NCBI GenBank assembly: GCA_965644295.1
Contig: CBFFRP010000119.1
Coordinates: 62,001-126,000, forward strand
Origin: Paraphysomonas bandaiensis
Lineage: Eukaryota > Chrysophyceae
Length of the DNA stretch: 64,000 bases
Direction: 5' to 3'
This document shows positions 43,759 to 54,900 of the stretch, piece by piece. The translations under genes were made by a program, and so were the position numbers. Each line of letters starts with the position of its first letter. Within the stretch, counting starts at the first letter, position 1. Below the pieces are notes generated by a model. It was not told the origin of the DNA and searched no databases. It was given only the letters and a program-made list of their open reading frames with translations.

Positions 43759-44776
43759 TATGACGTAACCCGGTTTGATAACCAGAATCACGGCTCGCAG
43801 TACAGGTATAGCACACAAACACGCAAGTGTGAAAACAATGTATAATTAATTATGTTTTGACTGCTCTAGGAAAAACCTAATGCTCAGTAAATGATACCCG
43901 CCAAGTATCACCACGCAAGGAACACCGCCAGTGCAACAACATCGTTGGCACCAAGCACTTCGGTTAAGCCTAAACAAGTACATAACACCATAGCATACAT
44001 GTTACACCCACTCCTACTCCTCAAGAACATCACAACACCCTGCAACGTCATCACTGCCCACAGAAACGTGTTTATTCTATAAACTGAATACACACAGCAA
44101 CCTAGGAGCAACGTATAACCGCATACTAATAGTACACCACATCCTACGTTTTACTTTCTACCTAAATTCCCTTACAAAAACAATATACCGCCACTTTGGT
44201 GCATTTTAGCATTCAAGAACCCAAAATCCCTAATATCCAGGTTAATACGTAAATACAACCCTGCATACCAGGTATTGCATATCACAATTGATTCCCCACT
44301 GAGCCTGGTATGAACACTCGTGCACCTCGAGTATATAAAATCCATTCTCCGTTGATGTGATATGTACTTGCCCCCCTATAGGGTAGTATGGGTAATGCCA
44401 GTACGTATTCCTATGGAAGTATACACTGCAACTGCTACACTGGAATACTGACCCACATAACTTTATTATAAATTTGTGGCAGGTTTCACATTGCGTGAAG
44501 TCACCATCAGCAGATCATAGTGTACATCATCATCGGCAGATAAAGTGGACATCACACCTGAACGTTGATTCCGTGTGTAGGTACATCATAGCTCATTACC
44601 CCATCTTAATGAGTATAACATAGAATATGCATCCTAGACATGGTATAGGGTCCTGATGATATAATGTTCTTGATATAGGTTCCTAAACAAATATCACAGG
44701 GTCCTGAATGGGCAATGCATGCAGTTTTGGTACTATAGCCACGTAGATAGGGCATAGGAAATGCCACGTGGTCACA
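43759..44776 (-). repeat. Gypsy-C 5' LTR (full length)
   Basis: 1018 bp; contains the part deleted from the 3' LTR. The 4-bp TSD 'cttt' follows at 44777-44780. Confidence 0.88.
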
Positions 44777-44780
44777 CTTT

Positions 44781-47553
44781 ACCTTGGGTACCTCTGCGAT
44801 AATTTGTGCAGTAGTCTTAAATTTTTCCCCAAGATTTCGCTCCCTCTGTTCAATGAATATTGGACCACTCAAAGCCTTGGTATATATATCAGCCATCTGT
44901 TGTCGACTGCTCACATGAATTAATTTCGCTGTATTAAACTGTTCGGGATCCACATGCTCTCTAATCATATGATACTTAATCTCAATATGTTTCGATCGTT
45001 GATGTTGCACTGGATTTTCCGATATATCCTGAGCACTTTGACTATCCAGGAATAATGGTGTGGGCTCGTCAATTTTCAATCCTACTTCACCAGTCACCCC
45101 CCGAGACCATATCATTTCCTGTAATCCATTATATAAGCATTGATACTCTGCTTGCATAGTCGATGTAGCTACAGTAGACTGAAGTTTGGAACCCCACGAT
45201 AGTGGTCCACCAGCTCCAAACATAACATAACCTGAAGTTGATCTCCTCGTCAACGGGTCACCCGCCCAGTCAGCATCCGTGAACATATGAAGATCAAAAT
45301 CTTTCCCTCTATATTGAATGCCTTTTTCCGTAGTACCTCGTACATACTGCATTAAATGTATCATTAGTTTACATACAGTGATATTCACTTTCGTTGAGAA
45401 TCGTGACAATACTCCCACTGCATATGATATATCCGGCCTTGTATTCATAGATAAATAGAGTAACGCTCCTATTAGTGGACGATAGGGAAAATTGTCAACT
45501 AGTTCCTGCTCTTCAGTCGAATGCACATGTTCCACTCCCACTTTGATCCTATCCATGACATCACTAGGTAGTGGGTATCGCCGAGTCTTGTCCCTTGGAC
45601 CCAGAAAGTCCACATACTTCGCCAATACCTTTTTGATGTACACTGTCTGGTCAAGTTTGAGACAATTCTGAGTTCTCGTCACTCTCACGTTCAAAAACTG
45701 GCCAATCTCATTCATATCTGTAATATCGAACCTTTCACATATACTCGTCGCTTAATTTCCAAAATAATACTCGTATCTCGACATGCTATCAGCATATCAT
45801 CTACATATATTACTAACAGAACTACTAATTCACCCCTGATCCGTGTAAAATATAAACATGGGTCAAGTATACATGATATAAAATGTAAGGACTTATACCA
45901 TGACCGTGGTGAGCTTCGAAGACCATATAAACTTTTCTTCAGTTTAAAGCAATATCCTGGTGGCAATTTGAAATCTGGTGTTGCATACTTATACACACAT
46001 CTCCTTTTATATCTGCATATACAAGAATGCATTAGATACGTCGAGTTGATGCACCACCATATTCATAACAAACGCGATAGCTAATAGCAATCTTACTGTT
46101 ACCGCTTTTACCACTGGAGTATAATTGTTGGCTCTACCAACCTCATGGCCTCCGCATTCAAGTACCACAAGTCTTGCTTTCTATCGTGGAATCGCACCCT
46201 CCTTGTTGCGTTTCAAAGCAAAGACATACTCAGGATTCAAATTGCAGTGACACTGGGGTAGGGATGATGGGCTTAACTTCCATTACTTCCCTTCGTTCCA
46301 GTCTGTCACGCTCAGCCTGTCTTGCTGTCAATGGAGTGACTCTGGGGTAGGTATGGGCTTAACTTCCATTACTTCCCTTCGTTCCAGTTCGTCACATTCA
46401 GCCTGGCTGAACTCCATTGCTTCCGTTCCGGCAACTCCAAGGATTCGGAATATGTCTGAGGCACCTTAGGTCCCGCTGACGAGCACCAGATGGAATCTGC
46501 CTCCTCTAGTAGGCTGCACTCCACTTCGTCACACGAAGGTAATACGTGCTTCTCCCCTACTACTGACACATTCGTCACCACCCTTGGAGCCCTTGTGCGC
46601 CTGCCCCTAGTTGAGCGATCTGATGGAGCTTCCTCTCCCGGAGCACTTACGAAGTCAGAAGGGGATGGAACCGTCCCAGTCAACTGCTGTAATAAATGTC
46701 CGCTGGTCCCGTCGTCACGAGATCCAGAACTAGCAGATACTCTTGTCACAAGGTCTTCACTCATCCGCGATGATGTGAATAGGAGTCTTAACTTCCAGTT
46801 GCTCCTCACCACCTGACATCAGGGATCTATATCCCACAGTTAGACCTCTTTCCGAATCTATATTCGCGTGGTCTTGTTGTACAGTTGGCCGCCATCTTCA
46901 CATGGGTTTTGTCGATTAAGTAATCGAAGTCTCTAATATTTCGTTCCTGAGGATCCACAGCAACCATGGCCTCGTCCATTTCTCGATAATAATCAGCCGA
47001 TTTCTCGATAATAATCCGCCGATCTCTCAGGCACAGATTCATCGAATAAAACATGCACAGACGTAACTATAGTATCTCCAATCAATACTTGGTATCCCAT
47101 TTGCTCCTCTGGGAACCCTACAAAGTATCCAGTCTGTGCCTTTTCTTCCCAGTCTTTCCTGCGATCTGCCTTCGGGATGAGAACGTATGCCTTGCACCCC
47201 CATTTCCGTAACCAAGAAAAATCTGGCACCGTTCCTCCAGGAACACACTCGTAGGGTGACATCCACCCTCTATAGGTCTTTGTGGGTAATCTTCTAAGAA
47301 CCCAGCATGCATGTCTAAAGGCTTTCCACCACTCCGCTTTTGGCATACCCGATGACAATAAAAGTGATAATGTCATTTCTCCTAGTGTCCTGAATTTCCG
47401 TTCTGAAACACCGTTTAATTCTGGTGTCTCCCTAGTAGTGTAGGAGAATGTGGTTCCAAATTTTTGTAACAAGTATTCTTTGATTCGCCTGTCCATCAAC
47501 TCTGGTCCACCATCAGCATGGTACTGCTGTATCCTGTTCCACCCTGGGTATTT
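44781..47553 (-). pseudogene. Copia-3 left arm: integrase to RNase H, degenerate
   Basis: Runs from integrase core (QYHADGGPELMDRR near 47500; SERKFRTLGEM) through a linker, RT (LYGLRSSPRSWY; VIYVDDMLIA) and RNase H (FTDADWAGDPLTRRSTSGYV; HQRSKHIEIKYHMIREH). Frame breaks occur near 46990, 46830, 46030 and 45715. The break before MNEIGQFL is shared with the right arm. Downstream coding continues across the gypsy insert at 30866. The apparent tail after VPKVK is gypsy LTR. Confidence 0.85.
46256..46405. repeat. Imperfect tandem duplication inside the copia-3 left arm
   Basis: A segment with GGGCTTAACTTCCATTACTT and CCCTTCGTTCCAGT occurs twice, about 82 bp apart. It lies in the linker between integrase and RT and helps disrupt that frame. 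Confidence 0.65.
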
Positions 47554-47563
47554 TGGTAGCGAG
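47554..47563 (+). other. Primer binding site at the copia-3 arm junction
   Basis: TGGTAGCGAG on plus, the same site used by copia-1 and copia-2, but here preceded not by an LTR but by the inverted integrase arm. The two arms meet here. Confidence 0.75.
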
Positions 47564-48658
47564 TGGTAGCACTGAAGATACGAAGGAGGACAACAAGGTG
47601 CTGAAGTTCGACAAGTATCAGGCGGAGGCGTCTGCTCAAAAAATTAGGATTCATTTGGAAATTAAGCGACGAGTATATGTGAAAGGTTCGATATTACAGA
47701 TATGAATGAGATTGGCCAGTTTTTGAACGTGAGAGTGACGAGAACTCAGAATTGTCTCAAACTTGACCAGACAGTGTACATCAAAAAGGTATTGGCGAAG
47801 TATGTGGACTTTCTGGGTCCAAGGGACAAGACTCGGCGATACCCACTACCTAGTGATGTCATGGATAGGATCAAAGTGGGAGTGGAACATGTGCATTCGA
47901 CTGAAGAGCAGGAACTAGTTGACAATTTTCCCTATCGTCCACTAATAGGAGCGTTACTCTATTTATCTATGAATACAAGGCCGGATATATCATATGCAGT
48001 GGGAGTATTGTCACGATTCTCAACGAAAGTGAATATCACTGTATGTAAACTAATGATACATTTAATGCAGTATGTACGAGGTACTACGGAAAAAGGCATT
48101 CAATATAGAGGGAAAGATTTTGATCTTCATATGTTCACGGATGCTGACTGGGCGGGTGACCCGTTGACGAGGAGATCAACTTCAGGTTATGTTATGTTTG
48201 GAGCTGGTGGACCACTATCGTGGGGTTCCAAACTTCAGTCTACTGTAGCTACATCGACTATGCAAGCAGAGTATCAATGCTTATATAATGGATTACAGGA
48301 AATGATATGGTCTCGGGGGGTGACTGGTGAAGTAGGATTGAAAATTGACGAGCCCACACCATTATTCCTGGATAGTCAAAGTGCTCAGGATATATCGGAA
48401 AATCCAGTGCAACATCAACGATCGAAACATATTGAGATTAAGTATCATATGATTAGAGAGCATGTGGATCCCGAACAGTTTAATACAGCGAAATTAATTC
48501 ATGTGAGCAGTCGACAACAGATGGCTGATATATATACCAAGGCTTTGAGTGGTCCAATATTCATTGAACAGAGGGAGCGAAATCTTGGGGAAAAATTTAA
48601 GACTACTGCACAAATTATCGCAGAGGTACCCAAGGTAAAGAGAGTTCGTCGTAACTAG
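47554..48658 (+). pseudogene. Copia-3 right arm: gag start fused to RT/RNase H
   Basis: After the primer site about 30 gag codons (GSTEDTKEDNKVLKFDKYQA) run straight into an RT fragment LEIKRRVYVKG, a deletion of most of gag-pol. The frame then breaks at the same place as in the left arm, and 318 codons of RT end and RNase H follow, ending VPKVKRVRRN then TAG. With a normal LTR end (ACA) before the primer site, an ATG would form across the LTR/primer-site boundary, probably the original gag start. Confidence 0.85.
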
Positions 48659-48802
48659 ATAGAGGTGAATGAATGGTGGGAGCTAGCTATACCAGCGGAG
48701 TCATACGTCCACCAGTGTCCTATGAGGTTCGGTGGTTGCGTATCCGATAGCAATGTTCTTCACAAATTTTAGAATGGTTAACTACATCCAATTGAGTGGG
48801 AG

Positions 48803-49154
48803 TGTTGAGTTCTGCAATATGATGTGATATATATTGTGCAATTGAAGTGAGTTAACAGTGTGCAATTATAGGTAAAGTCAACTCATAGGTGTAACGGGTG
48901 ATTATAGTAGTTACAAAGGAATTAAATTCAGTTACTGATGTGTGACTATACAAGATATAGAACTGACTGATGAACATATGATAAACAGATGTTGCTATAA
49001 GAACAGATGTTTCAACATATGTTACACGAATATGTAGTGAAGTGTTCAGAATAATAATCATAATTTCTTACTTGAAAGTGCATTGTGTTCAACAGCAAGG
49101 TTACGGTTTACGCGTAGAGCAAAGTTAACTTCAGTGAAATGTCCATTGTTAACA
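48803..49154 (+). repeat. Copia-3 LTR, right (plus orientation)
   Basis: 352 bp, inverted copy of 30347-30698; polypurine tract ATTGAGTGGGAG at 48791-48802; TSD 'gatgc' follows at 49155-49159. Confidence 0.93.
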
Positions 49155-49430
49155 GATGCTGATATTGTTCAAAGCCCTACCTTCGATAAGGCCATCGTGA
49201 AGATTCAGAACGGAAACGAGGAATCTCTGACTCGTCAAGAGAGAGCAGCGGTTGCGAGCTTTCGAACGGATGCAGGAGAAGCTAAATCACTGGATAAGGC
49301 CGTCGAAGTGGAACGCTGCTGCTGCATTTGAAAGCCACAGAGCTACCAAGAAGTTACGACTACAGCTTGACACCCAGTATTGATCGACCACAAGCACATA
49401 TTCAGTACAACTAATGTTGTGGAGACACAC
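49155..49430 (+). pseudogene. hAT transposase fragment interrupted by copia-3
   Basis: Reads ADIVQSPTFDKAIVKIQNGN, then EESLTRQERAAVASF, homologous to the remnant at 28145. A +1 shift then gives AAAFESHRATKKLRLQLDTQY, and a further shift gives HIFSTTNVVE. Joined to the last bases before 30342 the frame continues (FPPLRSSV), so copia-3 inserted into an existing hAT-like sequence. 49430-49748 shows no gene. Confidence 0.6.
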
Positions 49431-49748
49431 AAGCATGAGAAATATATATTTACCTGGCCCTGGAACATATGATATACATTACGCTGAAACTATTTTCCAG
49501 TACAGAAACAATGACTCCAGAAATATTCTTAATTTTAAAACTTTATATGAAAACTTCATCGCAAAGAAGTGTTCGTCTTAACCCTACACATCACCATGCT
49601 ACTTTTTAAAGTCAGTAACTGCTACATAAGGGGATTGCCAGCTAAATAGAAGGCAACTTTATAATTCGTGACATCATGTATATCATTTCGGGCGTTCATT
49701 ATTGCCACATACGTATGGTTAAAAGTTAACGCCAATTTATACCAAAAC

Positions 49749-52739
49749 TTATGTGAACTCCATTTCCACAGGCTTTTGCCATTTCTTCTCTCCACGGTGG
49801 TCGGCCTTGTCCTTGTTACGCAGTTGGTACCTGTTGTATAGGAAGTATGCTAGCCATGCAGCGAATAGACCAACAAACAAGAGCACTATAGCAAGTGTCA
49901 CTTGCTGTTCAACTGTCTTGGTTCCACTGAGGTTGTACTTGATTACCTCACACCCCTCTTTATTACCGTCTCCAAGGCTATCGTTGTCGCCCTCCTGGGT
50001 GGTGAAAGTCTCTTTTGTCAGCACAGAGTCATCTTCCACAATACAGGAGGTAGCACCATTGTTGTTGGCACCAGAACCATCATTTGCAGTGTCTTCACAG
50101 GTGGATGCCGTCACCCTGGTTACAGCCGACCCAGTCGTGGCGGGGTTTTGATCCTGGAGTGCCCCTGTGACAGGGTCCACAGGACAAGTACCCACACAGA
50201 TAACACCCGTCTGATCTCTATTAGAGAAGTTGTTGTTTCGAGACGAGAAAAACGGGAACCAGCCGGACTTCTTGAGTGCCATGACACCACCATCAAAATA
50301 AGGGTAGGGTTTAGCATTCATTTTGGCACAGTTCAGGGGATGATTCTCGGCGACATCTTTGCTGGACATCGCATCTAGCTCCTCCTCAGTCAAACAGTCC
50401 TTTCCATCGCGGAGAATCAGAGCACCGCCATCCAACTGTATTGTAAATTAACGCGTACAGTAACAACACATTAGACCAACCTGCTGGTTGAGGTAAGCCA
50501 GTCGCAACAAAGTTTCATAGCAGTCATCACGGGTCTCATCCGTGTCTGTGTTCGGATCATAGCAAGGAGCATTGGCCAATAGCGCCTCCTTCGCCGACTC
50601 GATCTTCTGCGAGTAGGATAGGGTCGACGTCTGAGGGTCATACCCGAGGTAGTCCTTCGGAACATTAGCAGCCATAGAATCAAGCATGACGACGTTGCTT
50701 CGATCTGCCCTTGAGTTCAAATTCGCGTTCGCACTAGAAACGAAGTCATTCGCATCTGGAGGACCACCCTCAGCATTGTTGCAACCTCGACGAGGGTTGT
50801 AGTCTGAGCCCGTCCACTGGAAGTGAATCATATCATTCGATGACAGCGCAAGTGCATTGGGGACAAAGTCATATTCAACAGACGGATAAACATTCACTAT
50901 ATTCCCTCGTTTACCACGAACATTGACATTGTAAAGCTTTCCTCCATTAGAATTAATATTTGTGGCCATCAGAGTGGCATCAACCCTGGGAGTGTCAGTC
51001 TGTGTGTTCTGGGGACTGTCTGTCGTTGGGAACGGTTTAATAGAGAATGAATAGGATCTGTCTTGAAAGGTCCTTCCGTACTGGTTAGTATTAACAGCCA
51101 GAGACACAAACTTATCGCCAGAGCTTTCCAAGTCTCCAGGTCCAATGTATACATAAGGGTCCTGCAGCAGCGGGGTATTTGTGTCTGTACTGGACTGTGA
51201 GTTGTTGCGGTAGTCCACCATGCGGTCCGCACCGGGCGAGTTTGCGTCCTCCGGCCACTGTTGGAAGTCGCCGGTGGATATATTGTATCGGATACGGAGG
51301 GTACATGACTTATAGGCGTTCTCCATGGAGGAGAAGTAGTCTGTGCTGGTACTAGACACCGTGGACGGTATGCGAGGTATTTGCCAGAGGAATCTATTAG
51401 CATTCACGCCGTGGATTACATTATGGTCGGATGTTATACCTGCAGATTGTGACGTCTGAAGGGCGTCGTCAGCGTGTGCATTGCCCAATTGGTTCACCCG
51501 AGAAAATTGAGTCTTAGCACATACAAATCCGTCTCTATCCAGCTCAAGGTTATCTGAGTGCGAGATCTCGTACCATCTGAACCCGGCAGCTTCGCAGGCA
51601 GCACGGTTGTTGTACCAAACGTTACCCTTCCAGGCAGCGCTGTTCAGTTTAGTGTTCACAGTAGCAGATGGGTCACTGTGATCAACATCACAGTAACCCT
51701 TCGGATTGAAGTTCATGGTGTTATCCAGGTAGTAGAGGCAGCGATCCGTACAGTTTTCGCGCGTCGAGTCCGTACAGAGTTCCCCATCTGCAGCGTTGTC
51801 AGTGAGAACTGCAATGTCTATCCACGGGGTGGGTGCCCACCAGGGGTAGTAATCGCGCTCCTCAGGACACTCAAGACCTTGACGGTTACCATTTGGATTC
51901 TGTCGCGTTGCGCGACGGTCATTTCTGCGCATGCGCTGGTCAGCAGTGTAAAGCCCCTTGTTGCGCTCTGTGCGCTGGCAGAGCTGATAAAAGTCATAGC
52001 TCTCGTGCATGCCATACCGGCGGTCATTCACTGAGTCAGGAATAGCAGCACCCTCGTTGTCAGGAATTGTATCAGTTGCTGCATCATCAGCATTTTTAGG
52101 GACTCCGTCTCGAGGAGCTGCGATATGGTCACCCGACCTGAAGTGCTGGGTACCATAGTATTTACTTCCTGCTTCGGCTTTGTTGTTAACCCAAGGCCAG
52201 AAATTATCCACTCTAGGATCAAGGGTATCTTCACTATAACGAACAATTACACACATATGAAATACTAGCATTCTACGAACCATGCATACTGCAATATTAT
52301 TTCACAGGAAACTTTAGAATTAGATCCGCAGCCATGTTGATTGGTCCACTCGATGGGGAGAATACTACCCTCGTAATAATACAATCGCTTGTTCTGTGTG
52401 AACGTTATCTTCTGGCCTGTGGACGAATCAACATCCTCAAACACCGCCTCCCCCATCTCATTCTGCATGGACTCATCTCCCACTGCACGGGGACACGCGT
52501 ATCCTCCTGCTGCATTATTCTGACCGCCATTACACTCATACGATGTATACACGAAGCGCTCAAAATCTTACCTGTGAGTCGAATAGGCGATTGCCGTTAT
52601 TTCTGTTGATGTTTCTCTCACAGTTTCTGTCGTTACTGCCTCGCGGGTTATGCATATATACATCTCCTCTAACAGCAGTTAAGAGGATCGCACAGAGGCT
52701 TATATACACGCAGACACTGCGCTGCTTACACGGGAGCAT
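49749..52739 (-). CDS. DD3-3: DD3-3-like type I membrane protein
   Basis: Four exons (52739-52572, 52534-52290, 52233-50481, 50435-49749) with introns of 37, 56, 45 bp; about 950 residues. Start MLPCKQRSVCVYISLCAILL: a signal peptide probably cleaved before DVYMHNPRGSNDRNCERN. The HNPRGSN...NRLFDSQ opening is what I recognise from Dictyostelium DD3-3 and its relatives. The extracellular part is Cys-rich with many Asn-X-Ser/Thr sites and a conserved block (FVPNALALSSNDMIHFQWTG). Near the C-terminus is one transmembrane helix (LAIVLLFVGLFAAWLAYFLY) and a short basic tail. The function of this family is not established. The mature N-terminus does not begin with His, so a copper-oxygenase reading is not supported. 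Confidence 0.82.
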
Positions 52740-53289
52740 CTTTAATATACGCGGATGGGCCAATCTCCTGCTTATGTTCGGTATGGCGGATTATTAAATA
52801 GGATTGCGTGTCGTTGTGATCATATGGTTCCACATACAGCCACACAACAGCACTGTATATCCACACTCCGCATCTATCTGTCTGTAATACATTGCTGTAT
52901 GTGTGCACTTGCATACCAGATACCAATTTTCGGTGAGGAAGATATGATGGAGTTCGTAAATGAGTCAAATGATCTCCAAAAAAATGATATTTTAAGTATG
53001 AAATTTGATTATTTTGAGAGAAAATGCGGGGTATTGCAGTACTTGGAAGTATCTATGGAATTTCCTACGACAATACTCTCTATGTATACCCCGTATATCA
53101 TATGAATATGCTCTATACAGTCTATACATGTACTGCTGTATATGTTCACGATGTAGGAGCACTCGGTATTCCTACATCGTACTAGCTTGTATTCCTATTC
53201 CTACAATATACAGATATATAGTAAGCGTGTACGTGTACTGTGTCCGGGTGTACAGATAGCTACACGCACTTGTATAGCTGCAGACGGAT
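52740..53289. promoter_or_regulatory. Divergent promoter region, DD3-3-like / DCAF8-like
   Basis: 550 bp with GTATATC, TATACATGTACTGCTGTATA and similar strings between 52840 and 53260. No supported coding frame. Confidence 0.5.
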
Positions 53290-54900
53290 ATGATAAAAAA
53301 GTTCGTCGAAATAGTCACAATATTCCCATCCATGTTATATAATAGCATCGTAGACTCCCTCTGGAGACGTCGCATCTGTCCGCGGTCATCCCTCACCAAT
53401 GCCTCAGTTTTACACTGGCGTCCAATGGTCGAAAGATTCGACCGCATCGGTGAGCTGGAGGGCCATACCGGATGTGTTAACACAGTGATGTTCTCTGATG
53501 ATGGAACTATAGCGATAACAGGATCAGATGACACCACTGTGAAACTGTTCGATGTCGAGGAGATGACTGTGAAGCTTACTGTGCATACGGAGCATACGGA
53601 TAACATATTTTTTGCTAAAGATGTGTTTGGTTCGAACTGTGAGCAGATATTAACATGTGCGGCAGATGGACAGGTGGTCCATATGTCACTGCATGGAGGA
53701 TCGCGTACCACTTCATCCATAGTGCACACTCATAGTGGGAGGGCTCACCGTCTTGCGCTACTTCCGTTCAGCTCTCATTTGTTTTATTCCTGCGGGGAGG
53801 ATGGCCGGTGTTTACTGCACGACCTTCGCGACCCTGATCGACAGAAACCTTGTATCACATTCCGTAGCATGTATGGGCTAAGATGCCCCATTTACGTCCT
53901 CGGGATAAATCCGGCGAGACCTCAAGAAATAGCCATTGGAGGAGCTTCGGCATGTGTCCGTGTGTTTGACGCCAGACGAAATGGTGAGCCCGTGGCTGAG
54001 TTATACCCCTCGCATATGCAGGACTGTCATGAAACTGTGTCTGGGCTCAAGTACAACTATACTGGGGATGAAATTGTGATTAGCTATATCGACGAGGACA
54101 TCTACTCCATGAACCCGTTGGAACATAATAAACTTCCTGGAATGAATTACAGGTCTGCTGGGATCGGAGTTGAATCGGGAGCAGATTATGTAGAGGAGTC
54201 GTCGGCATGTGGGCTGGGGTCAATACGTCCAGACTATAGACGCCGTTTCACGGGACATAGAAATTCGGACACTGTGAAACAGATCACATATATGGGTGGA
54301 CAATCGGAGTGGGTGGTTTCTGGATCGGACTGCGGACATTTATTCGTGTGGTGTGCCCGAAGTGGGGAAGTTGTACGGGTTTTAGAAGCTGATGAAACCG
54401 GAGCAATAAACTGTCTCTCTCCTCATCCCTACCTTCCTCTGCTCGCCACGTCAGGTTTGGATGACGATGCCAAGTTATTTGGGCCTTGCCCCTGCCCTAC
54501 CTCTGGTGCGATAGATCGAGAGCAAATTGCGGATATCTTACAATTCAACAGGCGTGAAGTCCAGTCGAGGAGTTCAGGCGATTACCAAGTAGGGAGTATT
54601 TTTGACCGCCTGATAACCATGCGTCAGATAGAGGAGATTGAGGGAGGCATAATGGAAGATTCCGAAGATGACTCGGAAGAGATGTCAGATAGCGACGAAT
54701 CTGATTCAGCTCAATGGTTGAGATTGGGCGACGATTTAAGAGAACGGTACAACGACATGTATGTCCTTGCTCTCCAATCTGCATATGACGAATCCACAAG
54801 CACCAGTGGAGATGAGGAAAACGGGTGCCCCCCCAGCAGTGGTGCCTCTAGTGATGTTGATGATGAGATACGAGCCGCTATCTTTGAAAATGTGGATTGA
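53290..54900 (+). CDS. DCAF8: DCAF8-like WD40 protein (CUL4-DDB1 substrate receptor)
   Basis: Single exon, about 536 residues, ending TGA. The match to DCAF8 is strong: LEGHTGCVNTVMFSDDGT, ITGSDDTTVKLFDV, then CGEDGRCLLHDLRD, RVFDARRNGEP, YRRRFTGHRNSDTVKQI, WVVSGSDCGHLFVWC and NCLSPHPYLPLLATSGLDDD. LHDLRD and FDARR are WDXR-type motifs used for DDB1 binding. About seven WD repeats (residues 55-415) are followed by an acidic Ser/Asp/Glu tail. Family role: substrate receptor of CUL4-DDB1 ubiquitin ligases. The first 45 residues are less conserved; a later Met (MVERFDRIG) is an alternative start. Divergent to the DD3-3-like gene. Confidence 0.9.
   Translation: MIKKFVEIVTIFPSMLYNSIVDSLWRRRICPRSSLTNASVLHWRPMVERFDRIGELEGHTGCVNTVMFSDDGTIAITGSDDTTVKLFDVEEMTVKLTVHTEHTDNIFFAKDVFGSNCEQILTCAADGQVVHMSLHGGSRTTSSIVHTHSGRAHRLALLPFSSHLFYSCGEDGRCLLHDLRDPDRQKPCITFRSMYGLRCPIYVLGINPARPQEIAIGGASACVRVFDARRNGEPVAELYPSHMQDCHETVSGLKYNYTGDEIVISYIDEDIYSMNPLEHNKLPGMNYRSAGIGVESGADYVEESSACGLGSIRPDYRRRFTGHRNSDTVKQITYMGGQSEWVVSGSDCGHLFVWCARSGEVVRVLEADETGAINCLSPHPYLPLLATSGLDDDAKLFGPCPCPTSGAIDREQIADILQFNRREVQSRSSGDYQVGSIFDRLITMRQIEEIEGGIMEDSEDDSEEMSDSDESDSAQWLRLGDDLRERYNDMYVLALQSAYDESTSTSGDEENGCPPSSGASSDVDDEIRAAIFENVD

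Larger units (their letters stand above)
30867..44776 (-). mobile_element. Gypsy-C: Ty3/gypsy element inserted in the copia-3 left arm
   Basis: 5' LTR 43759-44776 (1018 bp), gag (split), pol 31806-35759, polypurine tract 31635-31650 (GAGGGGGGGAGGCAG on minus), 3' LTR 30867-31634. The 3' LTR has lost about 250 bp at its far end but keeps the terminal TA next to the 4-bp TSD. Over the shared 768 bp I saw one substitution between the LTRs. LTRs run TGTGACC...TA. No tRNA-like primer site follows the LTR; the interior begins GTAAATATTTACT. Confidence 0.88.
30347..49154. mobile_element. Copia-3: palindromic (inverted-LTR) copia insertion carrying nested gypsy elements
   Basis: Left LTR (30347-30698) reads minus, right LTR (48803-49154) reads plus; both 352 bp, start TGTTGAG and end TTAACA in their own sense. 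The left arm runs outward from an integrase fragment near 47550 through RT and RNase H to its LTR and is split by a 13.9-kb gypsy insertion. The right arm starts at a primer-site sequence (47554-47563), has a few gag codons, then a large deletion into RT, RNase H and LTR. The arms are essentially identical over about 1.5 kb (47654-49154 versus 45763-44781 plus 30866-30347), differing by a 2-bp indel. One 5-bp target duplication flanks the whole unit, so it was integrated as one molecule. Confidence 0.88.

Noticed and set aside
44606-44780. Extended C-terminus after VPKVK in the copia-3 left arm
   Set aside because: It is antisense gypsy-C LTR; the intact right arm ends VPKVKRVRRN.
50969-52045. 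Several long alternative frames on both strands
   Set aside because: Shadows of the large third exon of the DD3-3-like gene.
52560-52640. Reading the DD3-3-like HNPRG opening as the histidine brace of a copper monooxygenase
   Set aside because: Predicted signal cleavage leaves DVYMHN, so His is not the N-terminal residue.
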